Source: a virus. From it: DNA of 29,535 nucleotides. Location of the stretch: positions 1 through 29,535 of IMG/VR virus record IMGVR_UViG_3300008267_000249. One strand, 5' to 3'. The notes beneath the pieces are model-generated. The model saw nothing but the letters and a program-made list of their open reading frames with translations. It made no database searches and was not told where the DNA came from. Shown here in pieces: positions 1-6,379 of this stretch. How positions within the stretch are numbered: position 1 is the stretch's first letter; the number at the start of each line of letters is the position of its first letter. A program made the position numbers and the translations under genes.

Positions 1-987
1 GCCCGCGTAGATCACCCGCTTGGAAATACTCAATGCTTTGAGTAAAGGAAAGAATACCCGGTCATTGAAGTTGTTGGAGTCAATGACTTTACCCCGGGGA
101 CCCGGGAAGACCAGATCCTCTGGTTTTTTACAGAAGATATGCTGCGCCAGATCCTGACAGAGTTCCGGGGAGAGCTGTACCAGTCGTCTGCTGAGCTCTG
201 TCTTGGTTTCTTTGAATACTTTTTTATCACCGTGACGTGCCGGGTCTTTGCCCCATGCTACATGAATGTTAGCACGACCTATGGACAAGTCCAGGTCTTT
301 AACCCGCAGGGCAATGGTTTCTCCGACACGGGCACCGGTGTGAAAAATGAATTTAACGAACAGGTAGTAGTAAGAATGCTTAAACGCGTTTTTGCTGGAG
401 CAATGACTGTTGGTACGGAGCGCTTCCAGGATACGCGTCATTTCCTCCATGGACAATGGTTCCCTGGTGGAAGGACGTTTGTCGCTTTTTTTGGGACGAA
501 TGTCCCGGATAGGGTTCTCCAGGATCTTCCCGGTACGGATCAACCAGTCGCAGAAGTTAAGCAGATGGGTACGACGTCTGTTGAAACTGCTGGCGCAACA
601 GGTCAGCAGGATCAGGTTACGCGCAATATGATCAGGGGTAGCGGGGTTCCACTCCAGTAACAACTCATGGGTCTTGGAGTAATGTTGGTTATGTGTCAGG
701 ACAATACCCTGTCGCAACGTCCAGTTAACAAACAGTTCTGCAAAGCTGGTACGTACCACTGGTGGTTTAAATGGCAACAACGCTTGTTTCAGCTTGAATT
801 CTGACCTGTACCGGTCTAGTGTAGTATCAAGGGTCTCAGCAAGGATGTCTGCTGTAATGAGCGCAGAAAGCGTCTCCAGAAGGGTCTTGTTCTTGTGGTA
901 TTCGGAAGGAATGGTTAGAGCATAACGCTCACCAGCGTATCGAAACCGCAGACGAAGTGTATTACCGTTCCAGGAGGTCGTGACCAT
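1..987 (-). CDS. int: Tyrosine recombinase (phage integrase), C-terminus cut by window edge
   Basis: An open frame on the minus strand starts at ATG 987 and is still open at base 1, giving 329 visible residues. Residues 1-30 are a basic beta-rich segment (NGNTLRLRFRYAGERY) like the arm-DNA-binding domains of phage integrases. Residues 80-165 look like the SAM-like core-binding domain. The catalytic domain begins near 178 and shows the first catalytic Arg in HTGARVGE (R220) and the likely beta-hairpin Lys in ETKTE (K262). DLVFPGPRGKVID (291-303) is the usual stretch before HxxR. The HxxR, H/W and Tyr motifs should lie just off the left edge. An in-frame ATG at 999 would add MGTS; 987 is preferred because the 10-bp repeats lie directly upstream of it. 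The neighbouring tRNA-like attachment core and the repeats fit an integrase next to its attP. The family call is firm; intact activity cannot be judged from this fragment. Confidence 0.93.
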   Translation of the reverse strand, partial: MVTTSWNGNTLRLRFRYAGERYALTIPSEYHKNKTLLETLSALITADILAETLDTTLDRYRSEFKLKQALLPFKPPVVRTSFAELFVNWTLRQGIVLTHNQHYSKTHELLLEWNPATPDHIARNLILLTCCASSFNRRRTHLLNFCDWLIRTGKILENPIRDIRPKKSDKRPSTREPLSMEEMTRILEALRTNSHCSSKNAFKHSYYYLFVKFIFHTGARVGETIALRVKDLDLSIGRANIHVAWGKDPARHGDKKVFKETKTELSRRLVQLSPELCQDLAQHIFCKKPEDLVFPGPRGKVIDSNNFNDRVFFPLLKALSISKRVIYAG

Positions 988-988
988 G

Positions 989-1048
989 CTCGTACCCATT
1001 TGTACCCAAACCCCAGGTCTCGTACCCGTTCGTACCCACTCGTACCCA
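989..1048 (-). repeat. Five phased 10-bp repeats, probable integrase arm-type sites
   Basis: On the minus strand the consensus is TGGGTACGAG. Copies occupy 989-998, 999-1008 (TGGGTACAAA), 1019-1028 (CGGGTACGAG), 1029-1038 (TGGGTACGAA) and 1039-1048. Starts fall on an exact 10-base register (989, 999, [1009 degenerate], 1019, 1029, 1039), so all copies face the same side of the helix. They sit between the int start codon and the attachment core, where arm sites bound by the integrase N-terminal domain are expected. Binding there could also repress int. Function is inferred; the repeats are seen directly. Confidence 0.8.
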
Positions 1049-1088
1049 AAATTGTGACTGGAACTTTCGTCTAACTGTCTGATTCTCT

Positions 1089-1139
1089 GAGCCGTTAAAG
1101 GGAATTGAACCCTTGACCTCTTCCTTACCAAGGAAGTGC
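1089..1139 (-). other. attP: Attachment-site core: 3' half of a tRNA-Thr(GGU) gene (attP candidate)
   Basis: Read on the minus strand, this segment matches a tRNA from the end of the D-stem onward: GCA, anticodon stem CTTCC, loop TTGGTAA (anticodon GGT, Thr), stem GGAAG, variable AGGTC, T-stem AAGGG, loop TTCAATT, stem CCCTT, acceptor strand TAACGGC and discriminator T. The sequence on the 5' side (1140 upward) has no D-arm or matching acceptor strand, so it is not a complete tRNA gene. Temperate phages commonly carry such a block so that integration restores the host tRNA. Repeats and phage genes on both sides favour attP over attL or attR. The anticodon stem-loop is the likely strand-exchange region. 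Confidence 0.82.
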
Positions 1140-1180
1140 AAGAGGTTCATTACCATACAGTTACACTCTAACTCACCCTT

Positions 1181-1203
1181 CTCGTACCCAATTTTCGTAC
1201 CCA
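1181..1203 (-). repeat. Two further copies of the TGGGTACGA repeat (opposite attP arm)
   Basis: Copies at 1181-1190 (TGGGTACGAG) and 1194-1203 (TGGGTACGAA, minus strand) lie on the far side of the tRNA-like core, 13 bases apart and in the same orientation as the five copies at 989-1048. Arm sites on both sides of the core are the hallmark of attP in lambda-type integration systems. Confidence 0.72.
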
Positions 1204-1277
1204 GGTTACTATTTTAGTCCTGCGTTTGGGGTGGCAAATGTACAGTAAAACGGATCAATAATGACAAATTTTTATGG

Positions 1278-1285
1278 TATATTTG
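1278..1285 (+). promoter_or_regulatory. Possible Bacteroidota -7 element upstream of the HTH gene
   Basis: TATATTTG is a perfect TAnnTTTG -7 box in an AT-rich stretch, 117 bases before the HTH gene at 1402. No TTTG lies at the expected 19-20 base spacing upstream, so the -33 element is missing and the promoter would need an activator or is weak. The inverted repeats at 1306-1394 lie downstream of it, in the transcribed leader. Confidence 0.4.
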
Positions 1286-1305
1286 CAACAAAATTTTTAA
1301 AATCC

Positions 1306-1329
1306 GGTACCTGTCACGTACAGGTTACC
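1306..1329. promoter_or_regulatory. Operator-like inverted repeat before the HTH gene
   Basis: GGTACCTGT (1306-1314) and ACAGGTTACC (1320-1329) form an almost perfect inverted repeat around CACGT. The octamer GTCACGTA at its centre (1313-1320) recurs at 1394-1401, touching the start codon at 1402. Three TTCTTAA-type elements lie between them (1334-1342 inverted; 1366-1373; 1386-1394). This arrangement suggests binding sites for a regulator, perhaps the HTH protein itself. Confidence 0.5.
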
Positions 1330-1401
1330 ACCTCTTAAGAAGAACCACTTTATCCTGTTGAAGATTTCTTAACCAGATTTCTCACCTTCTTAAGTCACGT
1401 A

Positions 1402-1758
1402 ATGAAATATAAGCGTTTGAGTAAAGCCGAGATCGAGGAAATGAAAGTAATGGTACAGAAAGGTACCGCTCCTGAAGATCTTGCACGACATTTTGGTATC
1501 GCTATCTCCAGTGTACACAACTACAAAAAACAGTTCAAAGCTGACGGAGTAGAGTTTCCAAATGTCAAAGGTAAGCGACCGACCGGGATGGCTAAACCGT
1601 CCGGGGTAGTCGCTGGCAAAAACCAGGTCGCAAAGACCGATACACCGCAACCTATACACAGCGGGTATAAGTTTGTTGTCAACGGGGTCAGCGTCCAGGT
1701 GGACGGGACCGCCAAGAATGTGGTCATCGGAAACGGTACCATACAGATCGACTTTTAA
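1402..1758 (+). CDS. Small HTH DNA-binding protein, candidate regulator
   Basis: 118 residues. Residues 5-48 form a homeodomain-like helix-turn-helix (SKAEIEEMKVMVQKG, then DLARHFGIAISSVHNYKKQF), of the type found in transposase N-termini and small regulators. A Lys/Pro/Gly-rich linker follows, and the last 35 residues are beta-strand-like (YKFVVNGVSVQVDG). There is no catalytic domain, so a transposase is unlikely. It is the first rightward gene beyond attP, divergent from int, with inverted repeats in its leader and its own terminator. That is where a lysogeny regulator or recombination directionality factor often sits. HTH assignment is fairly sure; role is inference. Confidence 0.72.
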   Translation: MKYKRLSKAEIEEMKVMVQKGTAPEDLARHFGIAISSVHNYKKQFKADGVEFPNVKGKRPTGMAKPSGVVAGKNQVAKTDTPQPIHSGYKFVVNGVSVQVDGTAKNVVIGNGTIQIDF

Positions 1759-1764
1759 ATACAC

Positions 1765-1791
1765 AAGACCTGGTTTCGACCGGGTCTTTTT
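1765..1791 (+). terminator. Rho-independent terminator after the HTH gene
   Basis: Stem AAGACCTGG (1765-1773), loop TTTCGA, stem CCGGGTCTT (1780-1788) with one G-T pair, followed by a short T run. It begins 7 bases after the stop codon. Confidence 0.8.
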
Positions 1792-1820
1792 ATACATTAC
1801 CCTACTAAACTATTTAGCAA

Positions 1821-1982
1821 ATGATCGCGTGGATCAAGAATTTACTGTGCGGTAGTACTATAAATAAACTCCGCGAAGAAAACGAACAACTCCGTCTTAA
1901 GCTCCAGGAACGCCAGGAGCATATCAATAAGACCAACTCCTACTGGAAAGGCGTAGTGCGCAACCTGAAGAAACGGGCATAG
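1821..1982 (+). CDS. Small coiled-coil protein, unknown function
   Basis: 53 residues: a hydrophobic start (MIAWIKNLLCG), then a charged helix with heptad-like Leu spacing (INKLREENEQLRLKLQERQEHI) broken into short segments, and a basic end (NLKKRA). It fills most of the gap between the terminator at 1765 and the promoter at 2013. Codon use resembles the neighbouring genes. A short coiled coil could mediate dimerisation; no family recognised. Confidence 0.6.
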   Translation: MIAWIKNLLCGSTINKLREENEQLRLKLQERQEHINKTNSYWKGVVRNLKKRA

Positions 1983-2012
1983 CTGTATACTGCGCGGTAT
2001 TTCTCCGGAAAA

Positions 2013-2043
2013 TTTGTAGAGGTTGTTATTATGGGTAGATTTG
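2013..2043 (+). promoter_or_regulatory. Bacteroidota-type promoter for the 2060 gene
   Basis: TTTG (2013-2016), 19 bases, then TAGATTTG (2036-2043), an exact match to the TTTG/TAnnTTTG pattern of Bacteroidota primary-sigma promoters. Transcription should begin near 2050, about ten bases before the ATG at 2060, so the leader would be very short. Confidence 0.7.
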
Positions 2044-2059
2044 AGTATAAGACGTACCC

Positions 2060-2281
2060 ATGCTATACAGCTTACCCAATGGTAAGGTTATTGAAATGTC
2101 GGTAGAGCAGTACCTGGATATCACGGACGAAGACTTCGAATACCTGATGTCCATCAACTACGGGGAAAGTGTTGAAAACCCGTTCTTTGGCTCTATTATC
2201 TCGCACCAGTCCCCGGTTATTCCCGATGATACTGTGGAAGAATCGGACGATGCGGTAGACATTCCTTTTACCGACGAATAA
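2060..2281 (+). CDS. Small acidic conserved phage protein, unknown function
   Basis: 73 residues. The N-terminal half (LPNGKVIEMSVEQYLDITDEDFE) resembles a small protein seen in several Bacteroidota phages, followed by INYGESVENPFFGSII and a very acidic tail (DDTVEESDDAVDIPFTDE). No enzyme motif. It is the only gene between its own promoter (2013-2043) and a strong terminator (2325-2358), so it is probably a monocistronic early unit. Family resemblance is from memory and unverified. Confidence 0.7.
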   Translation: MLYSLPNGKVIEMSVEQYLDITDEDFEYLMSINYGESVENPFFGSIISHQSPVIPDDTVEESDDAVDIPFTDE

Positions 2282-2324
2282 TCCTTAGTTATTTACTTAC
2301 CTCTTAGTTATCTAGTCACATACT

Positions 2325-2358
2325 TAGGGGGCAGGCACCGTCTGCTCCCTATTTTTTT
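2325..2358 (+). terminator. Strong rho-independent terminator
   Basis: Stem TAGGGGGCAG (2325-2334), loop GCACCGT, stem CTGCTCCCTA (2342-2351), then seven T. It separates the 2060 gene from the operon starting at 2420. The gap 2282-2419 also holds two copies of CTTAGTTA and AT-rich sequence suited to a promoter (CTAATTTG at 2383-2390), but no clean -33/-7 pair. Confidence 0.88.
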
Positions 2359-2419
2359 GTGTCAAAGTTGTAGATGTTACTCCTAATTTGTATAACTTCA
2401 CCTGTCTAAATTAAACCCC

Positions 2420-2941
2420 ATGCATAACCAACACAAGACAATTAGCGTGAGCGCTAAATCAATGAGTGTCCAGTACATGGACACCAACAAACACTTCGTG
2501 TACCCCCTGGAATTCAGTCCTAACCGGGAGATCATTGTGTTTGGAAAGAGTTTTAAGGGAGTCAAGGCAAGCGAGGTCAAAACCCGCAGTCTGAACTACC
2601 GGTCCCGCGAAGTCCTGCACGATGTGCTTTACGGACGACTGCGTTACACCCCGGAGCAGATTGCTGAGATGCCACTGATCCGTCAGTACTATATCCTGGA
2701 TATAGCACGACGGGCAGAACGCGCACTGTACTCCTGGAAAAGAGACCTGGTGACCAATACCGTGGACAGCTGGCTGACCGTGCTGTTTCCCAAAAGCAAG
2801 CTGGTGCAGCACATGGTAGATGTCTCCGAGGACAAAAGAACCGGTATGGATGTCACCCGCATTGACATTCGCTCTTTGGTGAGCGACGCGGAAATCATCC
2901 GGTTCCTGCAAGAGCGCCACATACTCCCACAACATATATGA
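2420..2941 (+). CDS. Hypothetical protein, first gene of the 2420-6379 operon
   Basis: 173 residues. The N-terminal 60 are beta-rich (KTISVSAKSMSVQYMDTNK, FVYPLEFSPNREIIVFG); the rest is helical and basic (QYYILDIARRAERALYSWKR). It ends with a motif (SDAEIIRFLQERHIL) similar in style to the start of the next protein (NAEIVFLYLVSKSI). An ATG at 2463 is an alternative start. Its stop overlaps the next start (ATGA), so the two are translationally coupled. Not recognised; no catalytic motif seen. Confidence 0.75.
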   Translation: MHNQHKTISVSAKSMSVQYMDTNKHFVYPLEFSPNREIIVFGKSFKGVKASEVKTRSLNYRSREVLHDVLYGRLRYTPEQIAEMPLIRQYYILDIARRAERALYSWKRDLVTNTVDSWLTVLFPKSKLVQHMVDVSEDKRTGMDVTRIDIRSLVSDAEIIRFLQERHILPQHI

Positions 2942-3246
2942 GTTATCACAATCTGAGCAACGCGGAAATCGTGTTCCTGTACCTGGTCTCTAAATCTATT
3001 CGGGACCAATACGAAACTGCTTACAACCAGAAGTCGATCGAACAGACCATTCCTACTGACTATGGGGTGGTCCGGGTAGAAACACCGCTACCCAACGAGA
3101 TGATCGAGACCCTGATTAAAAGCAGGCATTACCTGTACATGAAGGACATCAACGAAAAGCTTCACCCCCTATACATCCTGATCCAGGAAGCGGAACCTGA
3201 AGTGGTCGAAGATGTCCAGTCCATATTCATTCATCAAAAAGACTAA
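2938..3246 (+). CDS. Hypothetical protein
   Basis: 102 residues, mostly helical, acidic C-terminus (EAEPEVVEDVQ). It starts in an ATGA overlap with the gene before and stops one base before the next ATG. No family recognised; placement in the operon and coding-like composition support it. Confidence 0.7.
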   Translation: MSYHNLSNAEIVFLYLVSKSIRDQYETAYNQKSIEQTIPTDYGVVRVETPLPNEMIETLIKSRHYLYMKDINEKLHPLYILIQEAEPEVVEDVQSIFIHQKD

Positions 3247-3247
3247 C

Positions 3248-3466
3248 ATGGAAACCATATTTATCTCTAACGGAGAAACCAAACTGATCCTTATCCCCGA
3301 ACGGGAAACCGAAAAACAACTGGTCGCTGAACTCATGAGTCAGGGTACTATTACCGTAGACTTTGTACGCGGACCCGTTGATGTCCTGGGGACACCCGCA
3401 CAAGGCGGCATCTTATTACGTGCTACAACTGCAGTTAATGATAAAGCAGAAACTCAAGACGTGTAA
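3248..3466 (+). CDS. Hypothetical small protein
   Basis: 72 residues from ATG 3248 (METIFISNGETKLILIPERE). An in-frame start at 3212 exists but would overlap the previous gene by 35 bases, so 3248 is preferred. Predicted alpha/beta; ends in a polar tail. The next gene starts inside its end at 3438. Function unknown. Confidence 0.65.
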   Translation: METIFISNGETKLILIPERETEKQLVAELMSQGTITVDFVRGPVDVLGTPAQGGILLRATTAVNDKAETQDV

Positions 3467-3866
3467 TGGTTGTCAGCAGGATAAAGTTATCTGGAAATCC
3501 CTGGGTAAACAGAAGTTCTGTAAAGACTGCTGGATGCAACAGGTCCCGGGTAAAACCCTGAAGACTACGGTAAACCTTCCCCGCTTCAGTGACAAACGCA
3601 AAAAAGAAATGCCGGTCTACGACAAACGCAGGCTGGCGTTTCTTTCCCTGCACAAGTTCTGCCAGGCAAAACTCACAGGATGTACCGGGTACGCTACCGA
3701 AGTCCACCACAAAAAAGGACGGGTCGGTGAAGACTACCTGAACATCTCTACCTGGCTGGCGGTTTGTCACAACTGTCATCACTGGATCGAAATGCACCCG
3801 GAGAAAGCTAAAGAACTGGGACTATCAGAGTCCAGACTAATCAAGCAAGATGAAACCGGATTATAA
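3438..3866 (+). CDS. Zinc-ribbon plus HNH-type nuclease-like protein
   Basis: 142 residues from ATG 3438. An N-terminal zinc ribbon uses C9, C12, C28 and C31 (CNGC, FCKDC). The C-terminal half has an HNH layout: C75 and C82, EVHHKKGR (H90/H91), N102 in YLNISTWLAVCHNC (C110, C113), then H114/H115 before WIE. Such proteins occur beside phage recombination genes and resemble NinG-type or HNH endonucleases. A longer frame opens at 3363 but would overlap the previous gene by over 100 bases. It could process branched or nicked DNA; that is inference, the metal-binding residues are seen. Confidence 0.75.
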   Translation: MIKQKLKTCNGCQQDKVIWKSLGKQKFCKDCWMQQVPGKTLKTTVNLPRFSDKRKKEMPVYDKRRLAFLSLHKFCQAKLTGCTGYATEVHHKKGRVGEDYLNISTWLAVCHNCHHWIEMHPEKAKELGLSESRLIKQDETGL

Positions 3867-4113
3867 AATCCTTGGTATCAAACCAGGTTACTACCTGCTG
3901 GTATTCCCGGACTACTGGGAAGACCTGTGGGCACTGTACCAGGACGAATATGGTAACTGGTTTGCGGGTTGTATGACCTGCGAACATGTCTACCAGGAAT
4001 TCGAAGACCGTACCAAAAACGGTCTGATCAAACAACTTCAACAACATTACCTACAAAAAATCAACCATGAAGACATTACTGACCCTGATGCTGACCCTGG
4101 TTCTATCGATTAG
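3850..4113 (+). CDS. Hypothetical protein
   Basis: 87 residues, rich in aromatics (YYLLVFPDYWEDLWALYQD, WFAGCMTCEHVYQEFED), with a CMTC pair but no second pair to bind zinc. It overlaps the HNH gene by 17 bases and the signal-peptide gene by 47 bases, typical of this packed operon. No family recognised. Confidence 0.65.
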   Translation: MKPDYKILGIKPGYYLLVFPDYWEDLWALYQDEYGNWFAGCMTCEHVYQEFEDRTKNGLIKQLQQHYLQKINHEDITDPDADPGSID

Positions 4114-4492
4114 CTACGCACAGGACCGCGTTGAGTATAGATGCTACCGCAGTAAGACTACGTACTACAGTGAAAAACAAAAGTCCTGGATTACCCAGCG
4201 GGTTAACGAAGACCTGGATATACGGATATCCATGAACAAAAATATTTTTTACATCAATGCGAAAGCACCCCTGATGATCGAGGTTTACCCCAACACAGAT
4301 CAGGACATCAAAAATGACCAGATTGACGCTACCCGTTTTGAAGGTATGATGTTTACAACACAAACCATCAAGTGCTTTGTCACCATTGCAGCATTTAAAC
4401 TATCCAAAGAAACAGCGATCGTGGTAAATTTTACTGATGACGGGGTCCTTTATGGTATTCATTACTACATTGAAAAACTAGGAGATGAGTAA
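4067..4492 (+). CDS. Secreted or periplasmic protein with signal peptide, unknown function
   Basis: 141 residues. It begins with a classic type I signal peptide: MKTLLTLMLTLVLSISYA with a likely cut before QD. The mature part is beta-rich and small, ending ITIAAF-like strands and YGIHYYIEKLGDE; two Cys (near 27 and 105) could pair in the periplasm. There is no lipobox Cys, so not a lipoprotein. It lies between unknown early genes and the helicase gene, overlapping both, which is odd for an exported protein. A role at the host envelope, such as superinfection exclusion, is possible but only inferred from export and early position. Confidence 0.72.
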   Translation: MKTLLTLMLTLVLSISYAQDRVEYRCYRSKTTYYSEKQKSWITQRVNEDLDIRISMNKNIFYINAKAPLMIEVYPNTDQDIKNDQIDATRFEGMMFTTQTIKCFVTIAAFKLSKETAIVVNFTDDGVLYGIHYYIEKLGDE

Positions 4493-5603
4493 ACGTGAAC
4501 TCATACAACAAGAAGCTATAGATACCGCACTAAAGTATAAACGGTGCGGACTGGCGATCTCCATGGGGGTGGGTAAAACCCTTATTGGTCTTCGCTACCT
4601 GGAGCATCAACTCAACCAGGAAGAAATGACCACCGCGCTGGTGGTGGCTCCCAAGGTGAGCATCTTTGAAAGCTGGAAAGAAGATGCTGTCAAATTTGAG
4701 ATCAACCCGCTGGTGATGAACAGTGTTTATTTCAGTACGTATCTGTCCTTAGGTAAACACGATCTGAATGACTACGACGTGATCATCCTGGATGAGTGTC
4801 ATAGTCTGCTGGATAGTCACCTGCTGGCGCTGCAAGGATACCAGGGTAAGATCCTGGGACTGACCGGCACACCCCCGCGTCACCGTAACTCTGAAAAAGG
4901 TCAGATGGTGGAGCGTTTCTGTCCTATTGTCTACCGTTATATCACTGATGATGCGGTAGATGACAAGATCTTAAACGACTACAAGATCCAGGTGCATTAC
5001 CTGCCACTCAGCACAGACAAGACCATGCGGGTAGAAAACAAAGGCAGGGTCTGGTATACCTCAGAGCGTGACAGCTACGAGTACTGGACCCGCCGGGTTA
5101 ACGAAGCCAAGACGGTCAAGGAAAAACAGATCACCAGCGTTATGCGCATGAAAGCAATGATGGACTTCCCTTCTAAAGAACAGTATGCTACATTTCTGCT
5201 GGACTGTACCAAGGACAAGTGCATCATCTTTGCAAACACCATCGCGCAGGCACGCAGGCTTTGTTTCTATACCTATGACTCGGAGAACTCCAGCAGTGAA
5301 GAAAACCTGCTGCTATTCAAGGAAGGTAAACTGAGACGCCTGAGTTGTGTACTGCAACTTAACGAAGGTATCAACGTACCGGACCTGAAAGCAGGGATCA
5401 TCCTGCATGCCTATGGTAACGAACGCAAAAGTTCCCAGCGCATCGGACGACTCTTGCGGTTAAACCCGGACGACTGTGCTACCGTGCACATCCTTTGTTT
5501 CAAGGACACCGTAGATGAAAAATGGGTCAACCAGGCACTCTCTGACTTTGACCCAGGTAAAATCGAACACCTTAAAAACTTTCAGCAAACCCTAAACTTC
5601 TAA
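4485..5603 (+). CDS. SF2 helicase of SNF2/DEAD type
   Basis: 372 residues. Motif I MGVGKT (27-32, K31), motif Ia VVAPKVSIFESWKED (53-67), motif II LDECH (102-106), motif III GLTGTPP (125-131), then the second RecA fold with IIFAN (247-251) and motif VI QRIGRLLR (318-325). Size and compact layout match the small SNF2-type helicases carried by many Bacteroidota phages. ATP-driven DNA translocation during replication or recombination is the expected role. It starts in an overlap with the secreted-protein gene and is followed after one base by the 5605 gene. Confidence 0.93.
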   Translation: MSKRELIQQEAIDTALKYKRCGLAISMGVGKTLIGLRYLEHQLNQEEMTTALVVAPKVSIFESWKEDAVKFEINPLVMNSVYFSTYLSLGKHDLNDYDVIILDECHSLLDSHLLALQGYQGKILGLTGTPPRHRNSEKGQMVERFCPIVYRYITDDAVDDKILNDYKIQVHYLPLSTDKTMRVENKGRVWYTSERDSYEYWTRRVNEAKTVKEKQITSVMRMKAMMDFPSKEQYATFLLDCTKDKCIIFANTIAQARRLCFYTYDSENSSSEENLLLFKEGKLRRLSCVLQLNEGINVPDLKAGIILHAYGNERKSSQRIGRLLRLNPDDCATVHILCFKDTVDEKWVNQALSDFDPGKIEHLKNFQQTLNF

Positions 5604-5604
5604 C

Positions 5605-5991
5605 ATGAGAGCGATTAAAATTGACGTAGCTCAGCAGAAGATATATGAAGTGGATATGCCAGCAGGACTGGATGCTATGTATGAGCAGACTGAGTGTGAG
5701 AACCTCAGCCTTCCGTATGTGTACTATAATGAAGACGGGTTGTATGTAGACGACGAAGCGCTCCTCAAAGATGTCAAAGACATCCCAGGAGCGTTTGCTA
5801 TTGAACAGTTTCCTCACCAGGCATTTATGGGTCATGGACTGATCCAGGGTGCTGACCATTTTGGAGAACCCTGCGATGCCAAAAGCACGCTGCAGGAAAT
5901 TATAGACAGTACCGTGTTCTTGACGCGCGAGCAAATGGAACAGGAGTACGAACGTTTACGCAATAAACCCTTTGAAATCCATGTCTGGTAA
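5605..5991 (+). CDS. Conserved hypothetical protein, DUF3846-like
   Basis: 128 residues. N-terminal strand and helix (MRAIKIDVAQQKIYEVD, GLDAMYEQTECENLSL), then LYVDDEALLKD and a hydrophobic stretch with GHGLIQG. This pattern resembles DUF3846 proteins, short phage and plasmid proteins of unknown function; the match is by eye and weak. It follows the helicase by one base and overlaps the next gene. Confidence 0.68.
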   Translation: MRAIKIDVAQQKIYEVDMPAGLDAMYEQTECENLSLPYVYYNEDGLYVDDEALLKDVKDIPGAFAIEQFPHQAFMGHGLIQGADHFGEPCDAKSTLQEIIDSTVFLTREQMEQEYERLRNKPFEIHVW

Positions 5992-6379
5992 ACATTTTAC
6001 AGGACTATTCAGAAAGCAGCAGGACCAGCTTATCTACTCGTCCCCCAAGGACAAACAAAAGTATGAGCTGTTCCTGCAGCGACTGGGTGATGATCACCTG
6101 GTCGAAGTGTATATGGAAGAACAGCGCGATGATGGTACCCTGGCACAGCTTGCAAAGGTCCACGCGATGGTACGGGAACTCGCCTTACATATCGGAGAAA
6201 CCTTTGAGGACATGAAACTGCTGGTCAAACGCAAAGCAGGACTCTGTATCGAAAAAGAAGTCGGGGGAGAGAAATACCTGTACTGTAAAAGCCTGGGTAA
6301 ATGCTCCAAAGAAGAGCTTGCGCTATGTATTGAAGCAATGAAACAGATCGGTTATGATCTGGACTACCCTATTGAGTAA
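5981..6379 (+). CDS. Conserved hypothetical phage protein, possibly NinB-like
   Basis: 132 residues from ATG 5981 (a TTG at 5972 is in frame but less likely). The core (AQLAKVHAMVRELALHIGE, then FEDMKLLVKRKAGLC, then YCKSLGKCSKEELALCIEAM) resembles a protein found next to replication genes in many Bacteroidota phages, with some likeness to the NinB/Orf recombination family. If so it would bind ssDNA at recombination forks. It ends the operon and overlaps by 11 bases with the convergent gene at 6369. Confidence 0.68.
   Translation: MSGKHFTGLFRKQQDQLIYSSPKDKQKYELFLQRLGDDHLVEVYMEEQRDDGTLAQLAKVHAMVRELALHIGETFEDMKLLVKRKAGLCIEKEVGGEKYLYCKSLGKCSKEELALCIEAMKQIGYDLDYPIE

Noticed and set aside
139-660. 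Rightward open frame of 173 codons
   Set aside because: Antisense to the integrase gene, whose translation shows domain motifs throughout; the rightward frame has no recognisable features.
989-1048. Short CRISPR array or replication iterons
   Set aside because: Repeats are 10 bp with no unique spacers, and they flank a tRNA-like attachment core next to an integrase, so arm sites explain them better.
1089-1165. Complete tRNA-Thr gene on the minus strand
   Set aside because: The D-arm and the 5' acceptor strand are missing; only the 3' half from the anticodon arm on is tRNA-like.
1390-1797. Leftward open frame of 135 codons
   Set aside because: Antisense to the HTH gene at 1402 and crossing its terminator; no motif and no start signal.
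2053-2060. CGTACCCA, identical to the core of the attP arm repeat, at the start of the 2060 gene
   Set aside because: About one chance copy of an 8-mer is expected in a window this size counting both strands.
2031-2105. Rightward 24-codon frame starting at ATG 2031
   Set aside because: Starts inside the -7 promoter region and overlaps the better supported gene at 2060 in another frame.
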